From contig CAJUHS010000001.1 of the NCBI GenBank assembly GCA_910586535.1, positions 186,396 through 250,395 of the forward strand: a stretch of DNA of 64,000 bases, read 5' to 3'. The stretch's first letter is position 1; every line of letters begins with the position of its first letter. The notes beneath the pieces are model-generated. The model was not told the origin of the DNA. It made no database searches and saw only the letters and a program-made list of their open reading frames with translations. Of the stretch, positions 55,073 to 62,833 are shown one piece after another. A program made the position numbers and the translations under genes. The DNA is from an uncultured Oscillospiraceae bacterium (GTDB lineage Bacteria > Bacillota > Clostridia > Oscillospirales > Ruminococcaceae).

Positions 55073-55101
55073 ATTATAGCACAAATATTCCGTTTTTACA
55101 A
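55073..55101 (-). promoter_or_regulatory. Sigma-A promoter of the SLOG gene
   Basis: TTGTAA (55096-55101) and TATAAT (55073-55078) on the minus strand, 17-bp spacer. Confidence 0.75.
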
Positions 55102-55150
55102 CAGCAACTTGATATTTGTAATAAATTTGACACAATTACCAAATTTGAAA

Positions 55151-55244
55151 GGAGGAGCGTCCCCTTAGGGAATATCGCCGAATAAACTCCCAGCGCAGCT
55201 AATACTCAAGGAACGGCATATATTCCCGTATTTGAGCGGGACGC
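55151..55244 (+). promoter_or_regulatory. Shine-Dalgarno and folded spacer upstream of alr
   Basis: GGAGGAG at 55151-55157 is the only strong ribosome site before the alr ATG (55255), about 100 nt away. GCGTCCC (55157-55163) can pair with GGGACGC (55238-55244), and CTCAA-GGAA/TTCC-x-TTGAG forms an inner stem. Folding would bring the site near the ATG. Confidence 0.45.
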
Positions 55245-55254
55245 GGAAAACAAA

Positions 55255-56409
55255 ATGGAGAAGCAGTTTCTAAACCGTATCCGTGCGGAGATAGACCTCG
55301 GCGCGGCTGAAAAAAATTTTACAGCGCTTAAAGGATTCCTTTATGATGATTTTACAAAGCCTGCCTGCGTGATAAAGGCGGACGGCTACGGTCACGGCGA
55401 CCTGCCGCTGATGACGCTTTATCAGGAGCTGGGCGCGGACTTTTTCTGCGTATCCAATACCGAGGAGGCTCTGAGGCTCAGGAACGGAGGCTGCAATGGG
55501 GATATACTTATCCTTGGCTGGAGCAGTCCCGAGGACGCCGATGTTCTCTCTGAAAACAATATCATCGTTACACTGGTTTCCGTGGAAAACGCCCTCGCTT
55601 TCTCTGAAAAGGCTTCAAAGCCTGTAAGAGTCCACATAAAGCTTGACACAGGCATGGGCAGAGTTGGCCTTGACGCAAGCGACACGGAGCAGTGCGCCTC
55701 GGATATCGCAAAGATAGCCGTACTGCCGAACATTTCCGCAGAGGGAGCGTTCACCCATTTCGCCGCCGCGGACAGCCGGCTTGACGACGACGTATCCTTT
55801 ACAGAGGATCAGAAGCAGAAATTCCTGGCTGCGGTAAATGCCTCCGAACGTTTCGGAGTGCGGTTCAAGCATATCCACTTCCTTAACAGCGCGGCAACTA
55901 TCTACGATTACGACAGCCGCAGCACTCTGGCGCGCCTTGGTATTCTTCTGTACGGTCTGAGACCCGCGTATTCAATGAAGATACCCTTCGCTCTCCGGCC
56001 TGTGATGAGCCTGAAAACCGTCGTTTCTCAGGTCAAGACCATACATAAGGGCAATACAGTAAGCTACGGCAGAACATACGCCGCTCCCGGAGACAGGATC
56101 ATTGCGACCGTTCCCTGCGGCTATGCGGACGGGTACCCCAGACTGCTTTCGGGCAACTGCGAGGCTATTATCCGCGGCAAGCGCGCAAAAGGCGTGGGCA
56201 GGATATGCATGGATCAGATGATGTTTGACGTTACTAAGATCAAGGGGGTATCCGAGGGCGATGAGGTGATACTCATAGGCTCTGACGGTACAGAGACCAT
56301 TACTGCCGACGATCTTGCGGAGGCATACGGCTCTATCGGGTATGAATTGGTATGCGGAATAGGAAAACGGGTTCCGAGAGTTTATATCGGCGGAAAACAA
56401 AAAGATTGA
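55255..56409 (+). CDS. alr: Alanine racemase
   Basis: A 384-residue PLP enzyme that makes D-alanine for the cell wall. Lys41 in CVIKADGYGHG binds PLP; the second catalytic Tyr is in NTVSYGRTYAAPGD-like sequence, and IMDQ-type RICMDQMMFDVT is the usual contact region. The length is normal. No convincing promoter or nearby ribosome site is visible directly before the ATG. Confidence 0.96.
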   Translation: MEKQFLNRIRAEIDLGAAEKNFTALKGFLYDDFTKPACVIKADGYGHGDLPLMTLYQELGADFFCVSNTEEALRLRNGGCNGDILILGWSSPEDADVLSENNIIVTLVSVENALAFSEKASKPVRVHIKLDTGMGRVGLDASDTEQCASDIAKIAVLPNISAEGAFTHFAAADSRLDDDVSFTEDQKQKFLAAVNASERFGVRFKHIHFLNSAATIYDYDSRSTLARLGILLYGLRPAYSMKIPFALRPVMSLKTVVSQVKTIHKGNTVSYGRTYAAPGDRIIATVPCGYADGYPRLLSGNCEAIIRGKRAKGVGRICMDQMMFDVTKIKGVSEGDEVILIGSDGTETITADDLAEAYGSIGYELVCGIGKRVPRVYIGGKQKD

Positions 56410-56464
56410 CAAACTACTTCAAAATTGTGCAAAATGTCTAAACTGATAGTTGTAAATACGTTAA

Positions 56465-56502
56465 TGTAAACGTTGACACAGACATTGGTTTTCTGTTATA
56501 AT
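56465..56502 (+). promoter_or_regulatory. Promoter with perfect cre site before the solute-binding gene
   Basis: TTGACA (56473-56478) and TATAAT (56497-56502) are 18 bp apart. TGTAAACGTTGACA (56465-56478) matches the cre consensus TGWAANCGNTNWCA at all positions, is nearly palindromic and covers the -35 box. CcpA or another LacI-family repressor bound here would block transcription. Confidence 0.75.
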
Positions 56503-56545
56503 AGTGATATTGAATAAATTCATTTTACCCGAAAGGACGGTTTTT

Positions 56546-57991
56546 ATGAAAAACTTGAAGAAAATTTTTGCGGGACTTACCGCGCTTTCTATTGCAGGTT
56601 CCTTTGCCGCTTGTTCAAGCGAGGGAGACCCCGCTGAAACAACCACCGCAGAGATTACCACTACACCCGCCGTTACGGTAGAGATCAAAAGCGAAACGCT
56701 TTCTTCCGAAGCGCAGGAGCAGATCGGCAACGCTGCCGACCAGCTTACAGGCGAACTGGAAAACAAAACTATCAAATGGTTCTCTTTCTACGACCCGTTC
56801 CACGCAACTACTTCCGGCAACACAAAGGCTCTTTCGCTGGAGCTTTTTGAGACCAAGTACGGCGGTGAGATAGAATACATACAGACGACATGGGAAAACC
56901 GCTTCAATGACCTGTCCACAAAGATAATCGGCGGCGACGGCGTTGACTTTATCGCAGGCGGCGACCTTGACTCTTTCCCCCGCGGCGTTCCTAACGGACA
57001 ATATCAGTCTTTCGATCAGTATATGGACTGGTCAAATCCCCTCTGGGCTGAACAGCAGGCTCTCAACGATCAGTTCCGTATCGGAAATAACCACTATCTT
57101 ATCTGCACTCAGTCAACCGCTTACTACGGAGTAATGTACAACAGAAGCACCATTGAAGCTAACGGCTTTGACGATCCCGCAGAGCTTTTTGATAAAGGCG
57201 AATGGAACTGGGATACGTTCAAGAGTATGCTCACAGACTTCTGCGATCCCGACAACGCTCAGTACGGTCTTGACGGCTGGTTCAACGAAAAGCCGCTCAT
57301 GATGTCGGCAGGCGTTCCGTCGGTATCTCTCAAGGACGGTAAGCTTACCACAAACCTGAAGGACCCCAACCTTGAACGTGCAATGAACTTTATGTACGAC
57401 CTGAACACTTCGGGACTCAAGTACGATATGAATATTTCCGGCTGGACAGAACACCCTGAAAATATCGGTTCCGGAAACGAGCTGTTCTATATCGGCGGTC
57501 TGTACACTCTTGAAAGCGACCCCGAGATTTGGACAAAGACCTTCGGAGAACAGGAAAACGTTATGTTCGTTCCCGTTCCGAAAGATCCTAATGCAGATAA
57601 ACATTACGTAGCTGCGGGTCTTGAAGCTTACCTCCTCTGCAAGGGCGCTCAAAACCCCGACGGCGTTATGAGATTCATGGAATGCGTTCTTGTTGCCAAC
57701 GCCGATCCTCAGACTCAGGAGCTTGCTATCGAAAAGCGCAAAAACGATTTCGGCTGGAGCGATGAAATGATAGAAATGTACAACAAATCTGTACAGCTTG
57801 CCCGTGAGAACCCTGTGTACGATCTGTGCGTAGGCGGTCCCCAGGATCTTGCTGACATCGTTGACAGCGCCGAATACGGTATCCGTGCGGCATTTGCCGG
57901 AACCGAATGGGCTACGGTACGCGATGAGGTTTCCGATGTTGCCGAAATTTACATCAATGAATTTAACGAACAGGTTGCGGCAATGGGCTGA
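56546..57991 (+). CDS. Extracellular solute-binding lipoprotein (ABC uptake), paralogue 1
   Basis: A 481-residue protein: signal peptide with lipobox FAAC, a Thr/Glu-rich linker (about 25-60), then a family 1 solute-binding domain. Sequence such as TIEANGFDDPAELFDKGEWN and YGLDGWFNEKPLMMSAGVPS shows close kinship to the protein at 61032-62525. Sugar binding is probable. No transport partners are nearby. A cre site at the promoter suggests carbon catabolite repression. Confidence 0.92.
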   Translation: MKNLKKIFAGLTALSIAGSFAACSSEGDPAETTTAEITTTPAVTVEIKSETLSSEAQEQIGNAADQLTGELENKTIKWFSFYDPFHATTSGNTKALSLELFETKYGGEIEYIQTTWENRFNDLSTKIIGGDGVDFIAGGDLDSFPRGVPNGQYQSFDQYMDWSNPLWAEQQALNDQFRIGNNHYLICTQSTAYYGVMYNRSTIEANGFDDPAELFDKGEWNWDTFKSMLTDFCDPDNAQYGLDGWFNEKPLMMSAGVPSVSLKDGKLTTNLKDPNLERAMNFMYDLNTSGLKYDMNISGWTEHPENIGSGNELFYIGGLYTLESDPEIWTKTFGEQENVMFVPVPKDPNADKHYVAAGLEAYLLCKGAQNPDGVMRFMECVLVANADPQTQELAIEKRKNDFGWSDEMIEMYNKSVQLARENPVYDLCVGGPQDLADIVDSAEYGIRAAFAGTEWATVRDEVSDVAEIYINEFNEQVAAMG

Positions 57992-58045
57992 TAAGCTCAA
58001 TATGTAAATTGCAAACGGCAAATATAATACGGTAAAATAAAAACT

Positions 58046-58083
58046 GTCCCGTTCCGGAGTGATCCGCAGCGGGACGTTTTTTA
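58046..58083 (+). terminator. Terminator of the solute-binding gene
   Basis: GTCCCG (58046-58051) and CGGGAC (58070-58075) pair, followed by GTTTTTTATT. Confidence 0.75.
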
Positions 58084-58311
58084 TTCGACGAGGACTTTTG
58101 AGCTGTCCTCCTCGCGAAGAGCAATTACCGCTCCCCTTATCAGATAGGCTATAGGGTCTCCTGCGGGGCTTCTTTGCAGACACAGGACGGACGTACCCTC
58201 TATCAGACCTATATCCTGCAAGCGGCGGCGCATACCGCCCTCGTTAAGCAGTTTACTGACGATGGCTGAGGTACCCTCGCGCATATTAAACAGCGTCTTT
58301 GCTGTATTCAT
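58081..58311 (-). CDS. FeoA family protein
   Basis: A 76-residue SH3-like protein: SKLLNEGGMRRRLQDIGLIE is the FeoA signature, followed by a beta-rich C-terminus (PIAYLIRGAVIALRE). FeoA assists the FeoB ferrous iron transporter, but no feoB is adjacent. The ATG at 58311 follows AAAGGAGC; the longer frame to 58404 has no support. Confidence 0.88.
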   Translation of the reverse strand: MNTAKTLFNMREGTSAIVSKLLNEGGMRRRLQDIGLIEGTSVLCLQRSPAGDPIAYLIRGAVIALREEDSSKVLVE

Positions 58312-58481
58312 AGTTTTCTTTGCTCCTTTAGTAAGTACTCGGAAACCAAACAGGCAGCGCCCGGCTTTAAACGATACCGGGCATAAAACTGTCCTTATTA
58401 CCAATTTATGCGGTAATATTTTTTATGACACTGTTTTTGGCCAGCCTGTACTTTTTTCGGACTTGCCCGCATAAATATTTA

Positions 58482-58583
58482 ATACTAATTCACGATAAAA
58501 GTGCAGACAAAAAATCGGAGTAGGAATCATATACGCAAATTTTCACTTGATTTTTTGTACACTTTTTTATTGCGAATTAGTAT
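58482..58583. repeat. Palindromic element, copy B, with 35-bp inverted ends
   Basis: A 102-bp element between divergent feoA and the DUF4830 gene. Its ends (58482-58516 and 58549-58583) are inverted repeats with a few mismatches and gaps; both start ATACTAATTC and end CAAAAAATC inwards. The centre shares AAATTTTCACTTGAT with copy A at 48415-48536. It carries no gene. It looks like a MITE-type element; no clear target-site duplication is visible. Confidence 0.7.
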
Positions 58584-58619
58584 AACAAAACCTGCAAAGG
58601 ATCAAAGGAGCTGTTTGAC

Positions 58620-59108
58620 GTGAGCAAAGGTTCGTCTAAAAAAGGAATTAAAATATTTTTATTTTTTATTCTTGCGGCTATAGCTGTGGCAGCGCTGTTT
58701 TTATTCTCCAAAGCCAAAGAAGAGAACGAAGCAGACAAAATGTTCACAATGGCGGCAAATGCCGAGAGAATTGAGTTTCTCAACTCGCAGGGCTGGATAG
58801 TCAAGCCCGAACCTGTTTCAAAGGAAGAGATAACCGTTCCGTCCGTTACCGACGCGGCATACGCCGACTATGCCGCTTTACAGAAGCAGCAGGGCTTCGA
58901 CCTCGAAAAGTACCAGGGCAAACCCGTAACAATCATTACCTATCAGGTGCTGAACTATCCCGACCACCCGGAAAACGTTACCGCAACAATGATGATGTCG
59001 GGAGACCGTCTCATCGGCGGGGATATCACTCTCACCGGAGAGGGAGGCTTTGTCGAACCGCTGCTGTCTCCGACGGTACAGACCTATCTTGCCGCCGATG
59101 CCGAATAA
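58620..59108 (+). CDS. DUF4830 domain membrane-anchored protein
   Basis: A 162-residue protein with an N-terminal membrane helix (about 10-28) and an external domain typical of DUF4830 (AERIEFLNSQGWIVKPEPVS, QKQQGFDLEKYQGKPVT, YQVLNYPDH). Function unknown, common in Clostridia. The start is GTG at 58620 behind AAAGGAGC. The palindromic element ends 37 bp upstream and may supply the -10 box. Confidence 0.85.
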   Translation: MSKGSSKKGIKIFLFFILAAIAVAALFLFSKAKEENEADKMFTMAANAERIEFLNSQGWIVKPEPVSKEEITVPSVTDAAYADYAALQKQQGFDLEKYQGKPVTIITYQVLNYPDHPENVTATMMMSGDRLIGGDITLTGEGGFVEPLLSPTVQTYLAADAE

Positions 59109-59115
59109 GAAAAAC

Positions 59116-59154
59116 GCTGTCACAAGGGCTATCCCCTCGCGGCAGCATTTTTTT
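59116..59154 (+). terminator. Terminator between DUF4830 gene and birA
   Basis: GCTGTC and GGCAGC form the stem base with an inner GGG/CCC, followed by seven Ts on the plus strand. Confidence 0.75.
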
Positions 59155-59166
59155 AATATTTTTAAG

Positions 59167-60144
59167 TTACTGATCCTGCTTTACTATCCTAACCGTTCCC
59201 GACGTCAGCGCTTTTTCCTCGCCGCTGTCAAGACGCACAAGCAGTCTGCCTATCTCGTCTATGCCGATGCAGTCCATTTCCTCGGAAATCTCATTGTGAG
59301 TGACCTCGATACGCGTTCCTATAACGTTTGAACGCCTGCGGTACTCTTCGAGGAAGCTCTTGTCCCGGATAGTTTCAAGGCACTCTTCAAGGCAGTTTAG
59401 TATTTCTGCGGCAAGCTGGCTTCTCGACACGGACTTACCCGACTCCATTTTTACGGACGTGGCTACATCCGCCAAATTCTTCGGAAACGTAACGTTCTGC
59501 ACATTGATTCCCATGCCTACGATAGCGTACTCCAGACCGCCCTGCTCCACGTCAACGGAAGCTTCGGTAAGTATACCGCAAAGCTTTTTTCCGCCTGCGT
59601 AGATGTCGTTCACCCATTTGATCTTACACTCGATACCGGCGACCTTTTCTATCGCCTCAGCCACAGCTACAGCTGCGCAGGACGTGATGAGCAGCGAATG
59701 CTCAACGGAAAGCTTAGGTCTGAGTATAACGCTCATGTAAACACCCATGCCCATAGGAGAATAAAAGTCTCTTCCCATGCGTCCCTTGCCCTGAGTCTGG
59801 ACTTCAGACACCACGGTCGTACCGTGCACTGCGCCAAGCTGGGCAAGACTTTTTGCAAAATTATTTGTAGAGTCTATTGTCTTAAATACGTCGATTTTCC
59901 GTCCCAAAGCCTTAGTTCTGAGGTTGGGTACAATAGACGGTTCGCTTAAAAAATCGCTTTCCTCTGACAGACAGTATCCCCTGTTTGTCACCGCGCATAT
60001 GGAGTAACCCTCTTCCCGAAGGGTCTTGACAGCTTTCCATACCGCGCTTCTTGTCATACCTACGCTGCGGGCTATCTCGCTTCCCGACACGCTTTTTCCC
60101 TTATTTTCTTCCAGGACGGCCAACACCTTATCCTTTAAAGGCAT
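59167..60144 (-). CDS. birA: Bifunctional biotin ligase/repressor
   Basis: A 325-residue protein with an N-terminal winged helix-turn-helix (about 5-60: KSVSGSEIARSVGMTRSAVW), the ligase core (FKTIDSTNNFAKSLAQ, EVQTQGKGRMGRDFYSP, IKWVNDIYAGGKKLCGIL) and a C-terminal SH3-like domain. It biotinylates carboxylases and represses biotin genes. The ATG at 60144 has GGAGG at 8-nt spacing; a GTG at 60153 does not. It is transcribed alone from a promoter about 155 nt upstream. Confidence 0.95.
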   Translation of the reverse strand: MPLKDKVLAVLEENKGKSVSGSEIARSVGMTRSAVWKAVKTLREEGYSICAVTNRGYCLSEESDFLSEPSIVPNLRTKALGRKIDVFKTIDSTNNFAKSLAQLGAVHGTTVVSEVQTQGKGRMGRDFYSPMGMGVYMSVILRPKLSVEHSLLITSCAAVAVAEAIEKVAGIECKIKWVNDIYAGGKKLCGILTEASVDVEQGGLEYAIVGMGINVQNVTFPKNLADVATSVKMESGKSVSRSQLAAEILNCLEECLETIRDKSFLEEYRRRSNVIGTRIEVTHNEISEEMDCIGIDEIGRLLVRLDSGEEKALTSGTVRIVKQDQ

Positions 60145-60329
60145 AAAACGCACCTCCGTTTTGAAACAAATTATTTAATCTGAAGGGGCAATCCGACACA
60201 ATTACTCCAGCCTGTAGAGCCGTCCAAACCAAGGCAATACGCCTGTATCTGCGGAAATACACGTATTCCGCGCTGCGGCATACTGCAAAAGCATAATATA
60301 AGGATACCACAAATCGACCGTTAAGTCAA
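60145..60329 (-). promoter_or_regulatory. birA promoter and long structured leader
   Basis: On the minus strand TTGACT (60324-60329) and TATCCT (60301-60306), 17-bp spacer, give a leader of about 155 nt. It contains a stem GCGGAATAC/GTATTTCCGC (one bulge) and further short repeats. It matches no riboswitch class I recognise. Confidence 0.6.
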
Positions 60330-60390
60330 TCACATTTTTTCAATTTTTTCATAAACTGTCAAAGAGAATACTTTCGGAAAGTGGTTGACA

Positions 60391-60984
60391 ATGCTTAAAA
60401 TTCTTCTTCTGACGGCTGCCGTCTGCACCGACGGATTTGCCGCAGCTGCCGGCATAGGTGCAGCGGGAATAAAGATACCCGTCCGCTCCTCGGTAATAAT
60501 CAGCTTTACAGGAGCGCTGTTTTTGTCGGGTTCTGCGGCGTTTGCCGATCTTATCGGACGTTTCATTCCCGAAAAGGTCTGCGGAGCCGTTTCATTTGTC
60601 CTGCTGATACTTTTGGGACTGTTCAACCTGTTTCAGGAATATTTCAAGCGCCTTGCGGAACGTCTGAAAAAAAGCGGAAAAAATCAGAACCCCGCTGTGC
60701 TTTTTTTCGACGGTGCGGCCGCGGATACGGACAATTCCAAAAGCATTTCCCCACGTGAGGCGGTAGCCCTTGCAGCCGCCTTATCCGCAGACTCTCTTGT
60801 CACGGGAGTCAGCGCGGGTCTTGACGATCTTAACGTTCCCATGCTTGCGGCAGTCTCTTTCGCTGCAGGACTGCTCACCATATCCATCGGCTGGCGGCTG
60901 GGGCAAAAAATAGCGTCCTCCCAAAAGTTAAAGCTCGGCCGGCTCTGCGGAGCCGCGCTGATCGTTCTTGCGTTTCTCAAATGA
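60391..60984 (+). CDS. MntP/YtaF-family membrane protein
   Basis: A 197-residue protein with six membrane helices in two three-helix repeats, each starting with an Asp-containing helix (AAVCTDGFAAAAGIGAAGI and ALSADSLVTGVSAGL). This is the MntP/YtaF (DUF204) family: manganese efflux or a sporulation membrane protein. The loop with DTDNSKSISPREAV and the clostridial context slightly favour YtaF. It is divergent from birA. The ATG at 60391 follows GGAAAGTGG. Confidence 0.85.
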   Translation: MLKILLLTAAVCTDGFAAAAGIGAAGIKIPVRSSVIISFTGALFLSGSAAFADLIGRFIPEKVCGAVSFVLLILLGLFNLFQEYFKRLAERLKKSGKNQNPAVLFFDGAAADTDNSKSISPREAVALAAALSADSLVTGVSAGLDDLNVPMLAAVSFAAGLLTISIGWRLGQKIASSQKLKLGRLCGAALIVLAFLK

Positions 60985-61026
60985 TTACGGCTGCCGGAAC
61001 TTTGTCCGACAGCCGTAAGGCTTTTA
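60985..61026 (+). terminator. Terminator between the MntP/YtaF gene and the solute-binding gene
   Basis: TTACGGCTG (60985-60993) pairs with CAGCCGTAA (61010-61018); plus-strand tail GGCTTTTAT. It can serve both convergent genes. Confidence 0.78.
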
Positions 61027-61031
61027 TAAAA

Positions 61032-62525
61032 TTACATTTCGGCAACCTTAGCCTGAAGCTCGGTATTTACCTCGTCAACAAGCATTATTATAGTATCCGC
61101 AATGGATTCTCTTGTTGAAGCCCAGTCTGTACCGTGCATTGCAGCTCTTACACCAACATCATCGCCGCCCTGTGTTGTGTAGGAAGCGATGTCAGTGGAG
61201 CAGCCGGAAGCAAGGTCGTATACGGGGTACTGAGTAGCAAGACCGTGGATCTCCTCAAGCTGATCGAAAATCTCCTGAGACCACTGATAGTCGTCGAGAG
61301 CCTTTCTTTCGGAGATAGCAGCCGCACCTTCGTCAACCGCGCCTATTATGTTACACTCCGCGAACAAAGCAACGCCCTGAGGATTGGTCGCACCCTTACA
61401 AAGCGCAAAACCGCTTACCTTTGCCACCTGATACGGGTCGGAGTCTGCGGGAGACGGAACGGGAGCAATACCCAGATCAGCAGGATCAATCTTTGTAGTC
61501 CATGTGGCAGGATCCGATCTTATAGCGTATGGTCCGACGATGTAGAAGAGCTGTCTGCCCTCGCCCATCATCTGAGGCTGCTCAGCCCAGGAGAACTGCT
61601 CTCTGGGGAAAATAAGTCCGTCTGTGAACAGTTCGTACTGGAAGTTCATCTCTTTTTCCATGCCGGGATCGTTGAGGTTGCAGACAAGCTGTCCGTCAAC
61701 TGCACTTACGGTAGGAACACCGCCGGAGCAAAGAAGTGCGTTTTCAGACCAGTATCCGTCGAGACCCCACTGGTCGTTCTCCTCGTCAACGAAGTCCTGA
61801 AGCATCTTTTTGAAGGAATCCCAGTTCCAAGTGCCTTCCTTGTACATCTCCCAGGGATCGTCAAAGCCGTTAGCCTCGATCGTAGCCTTGTTATAGATAA
61901 CGATCTCCTCAGCTTCAACGCCTGTTACGAACTGGAAGTGCTTTCCGCCGAAGTTGAATATTTCCATGGCGTTCTTGGTATTCTGCCAGATAGCGGAGTT
62001 CATGTCAATGTAGTCGTCAACGGACTGAAACATTCCGCTGATTATTCCCTTGGGGTAGTTGTAAACGTCGTCTCCGGGGAAGAAGTCGATTCCCTCGCCG
62101 CCGAGAACAAATGTGGAAAGATCATTGTAGCGGTTCTCCCATGTGGTCTGATAATATTTAACTGATCCGCCGTATTTCTGCTCGAACATTTCAAGCGCAA
62201 CCGATTTGGACGCGCCGTTGCCGGAGGGGTTAATATCGTAATGGGCAAGCCATTTGATCTCTTTGTTTTCAAGCTCTACGTCCTGAAGCTGGGACATAGC
62301 GTTTGCAAGGACTTCGTCCTCGCCCTCTTTAAGGCCTTCTTCGTTTATAGCGACTGTAGCCGCCGTTGTTGTGACAGCCTCGGAAGTGGTGGTAACTTCC
62401 TCAGTGTTTCCGCCGCCGTTACCTCCGTCGCCTGTTCCCTGGTCGTCGTCGCCGCCGCAGGCAGCAAATCCTGCAGTCATTGCGAAAGCCATGATTCCTG
62501 CAAGAATTTTCTTAGTGTTCTTCAT
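61032..62525 (-). CDS. Extracellular solute-binding lipoprotein (ABC uptake), paralogue 2
   Basis: A 497-residue protein: signal peptide and lipobox FAAC, a Gly/Asp/Thr-rich linker (about 25-70), then a family 1 solute-binding domain. It is clearly paralogous to the protein at 56546-57991 (shared blocks ELENK-IKW, YQTTWENR-NDLST, ATIEANGFDDP, GGVPTVS). Likely carbohydrate binding. AGGAGG precedes the ATG. Its promoter (62575-62603) has no cre site, unlike its paralogue. Confidence 0.92.
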   Translation of the reverse strand: MKNTKKILAGIMAFAMTAGFAACGGDDDQGTGDGGNGGGNTEEVTTTSEAVTTTAATVAINEEGLKEGEDEVLANAMSQLQDVELENKEIKWLAHYDINPSGNGASKSVALEMFEQKYGGSVKYYQTTWENRYNDLSTFVLGGEGIDFFPGDDVYNYPKGIISGMFQSVDDYIDMNSAIWQNTKNAMEIFNFGGKHFQFVTGVEAEEIVIYNKATIEANGFDDPWEMYKEGTWNWDSFKKMLQDFVDEENDQWGLDGYWSENALLCSGGVPTVSAVDGQLVCNLNDPGMEKEMNFQYELFTDGLIFPREQFSWAEQPQMMGEGRQLFYIVGPYAIRSDPATWTTKIDPADLGIAPVPSPADSDPYQVAKVSGFALCKGATNPQGVALFAECNIIGAVDEGAAAISERKALDDYQWSQEIFDQLEEIHGLATQYPVYDLASGCSTDIASYTTQGGDDVGVRAAMHGTDWASTRESIADTIIMLVDEVNTELQAKVAEM

Positions 62526-62574
62526 TTAATAACCTCCTATTTTATTTTGCTGAGTCAACATATCTGCACTTTTT

Positions 62575-62603
62575 ATTATAGCAAAATCCGTCATAAAAGT
62601 CAA
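62575..62603 (-). promoter_or_regulatory. Sigma-A promoter of solute-binding paralogue 2
   Basis: TTGACT (62598-62603) and TATAAT (62575-62580) on the minus strand, 17-bp spacer. Confidence 0.8.
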
Positions 62604-62744
62604 CCAACAATTTAGATATTTTAGCAGTCATATATTATATGTTTTAAACAAAAAGACGTTTATTTTTCCCTTATACTCTGTCAATTTAACAAAAATGTAA
62701 AAAAAATAATGAAAAAGCTTATCACTTTTGTGCATAAAATAATG

Positions 62745-62804
62745 TATAATTATATCAAAGAAAAAATCAGTCCGCACCGTATACTTTAAAAAGCATACGG
62801 CGGA
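62745..62804 (+). promoter_or_regulatory. GH9 gene promoter (-10) and leader hairpin
   Basis: TATAAT at 62745-62750 has no good -35 box (TCACTT at 17 bp). The leader then contains TCCG-ca-CCGTAT / ATACGG-CGGA (62771-62804), a hairpin of about ten pairs, before the GGGGG ribosome site. Confidence 0.5.
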
Positions 62805-62833
62805 TCTCCGGTACACGGAAAGGGGGTCGATCT

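Noticed and set aside
57113-58183. 356-codon minus-strand open frame
   Set aside because: It is the shadow of the solute-binding protein gene at 56546-57991 and runs over its terminator.
58081-58311. Lone feoA as a new iron-sensing system
   Set aside because: Stand-alone FeoA-like proteins are common in Clostridia; there is no further sign of an iron regulon here.
61134-62165. 343-codon plus-strand open frame
   Set aside because: It is antisense to solute-binding paralogue 2 and matches no protein pattern.
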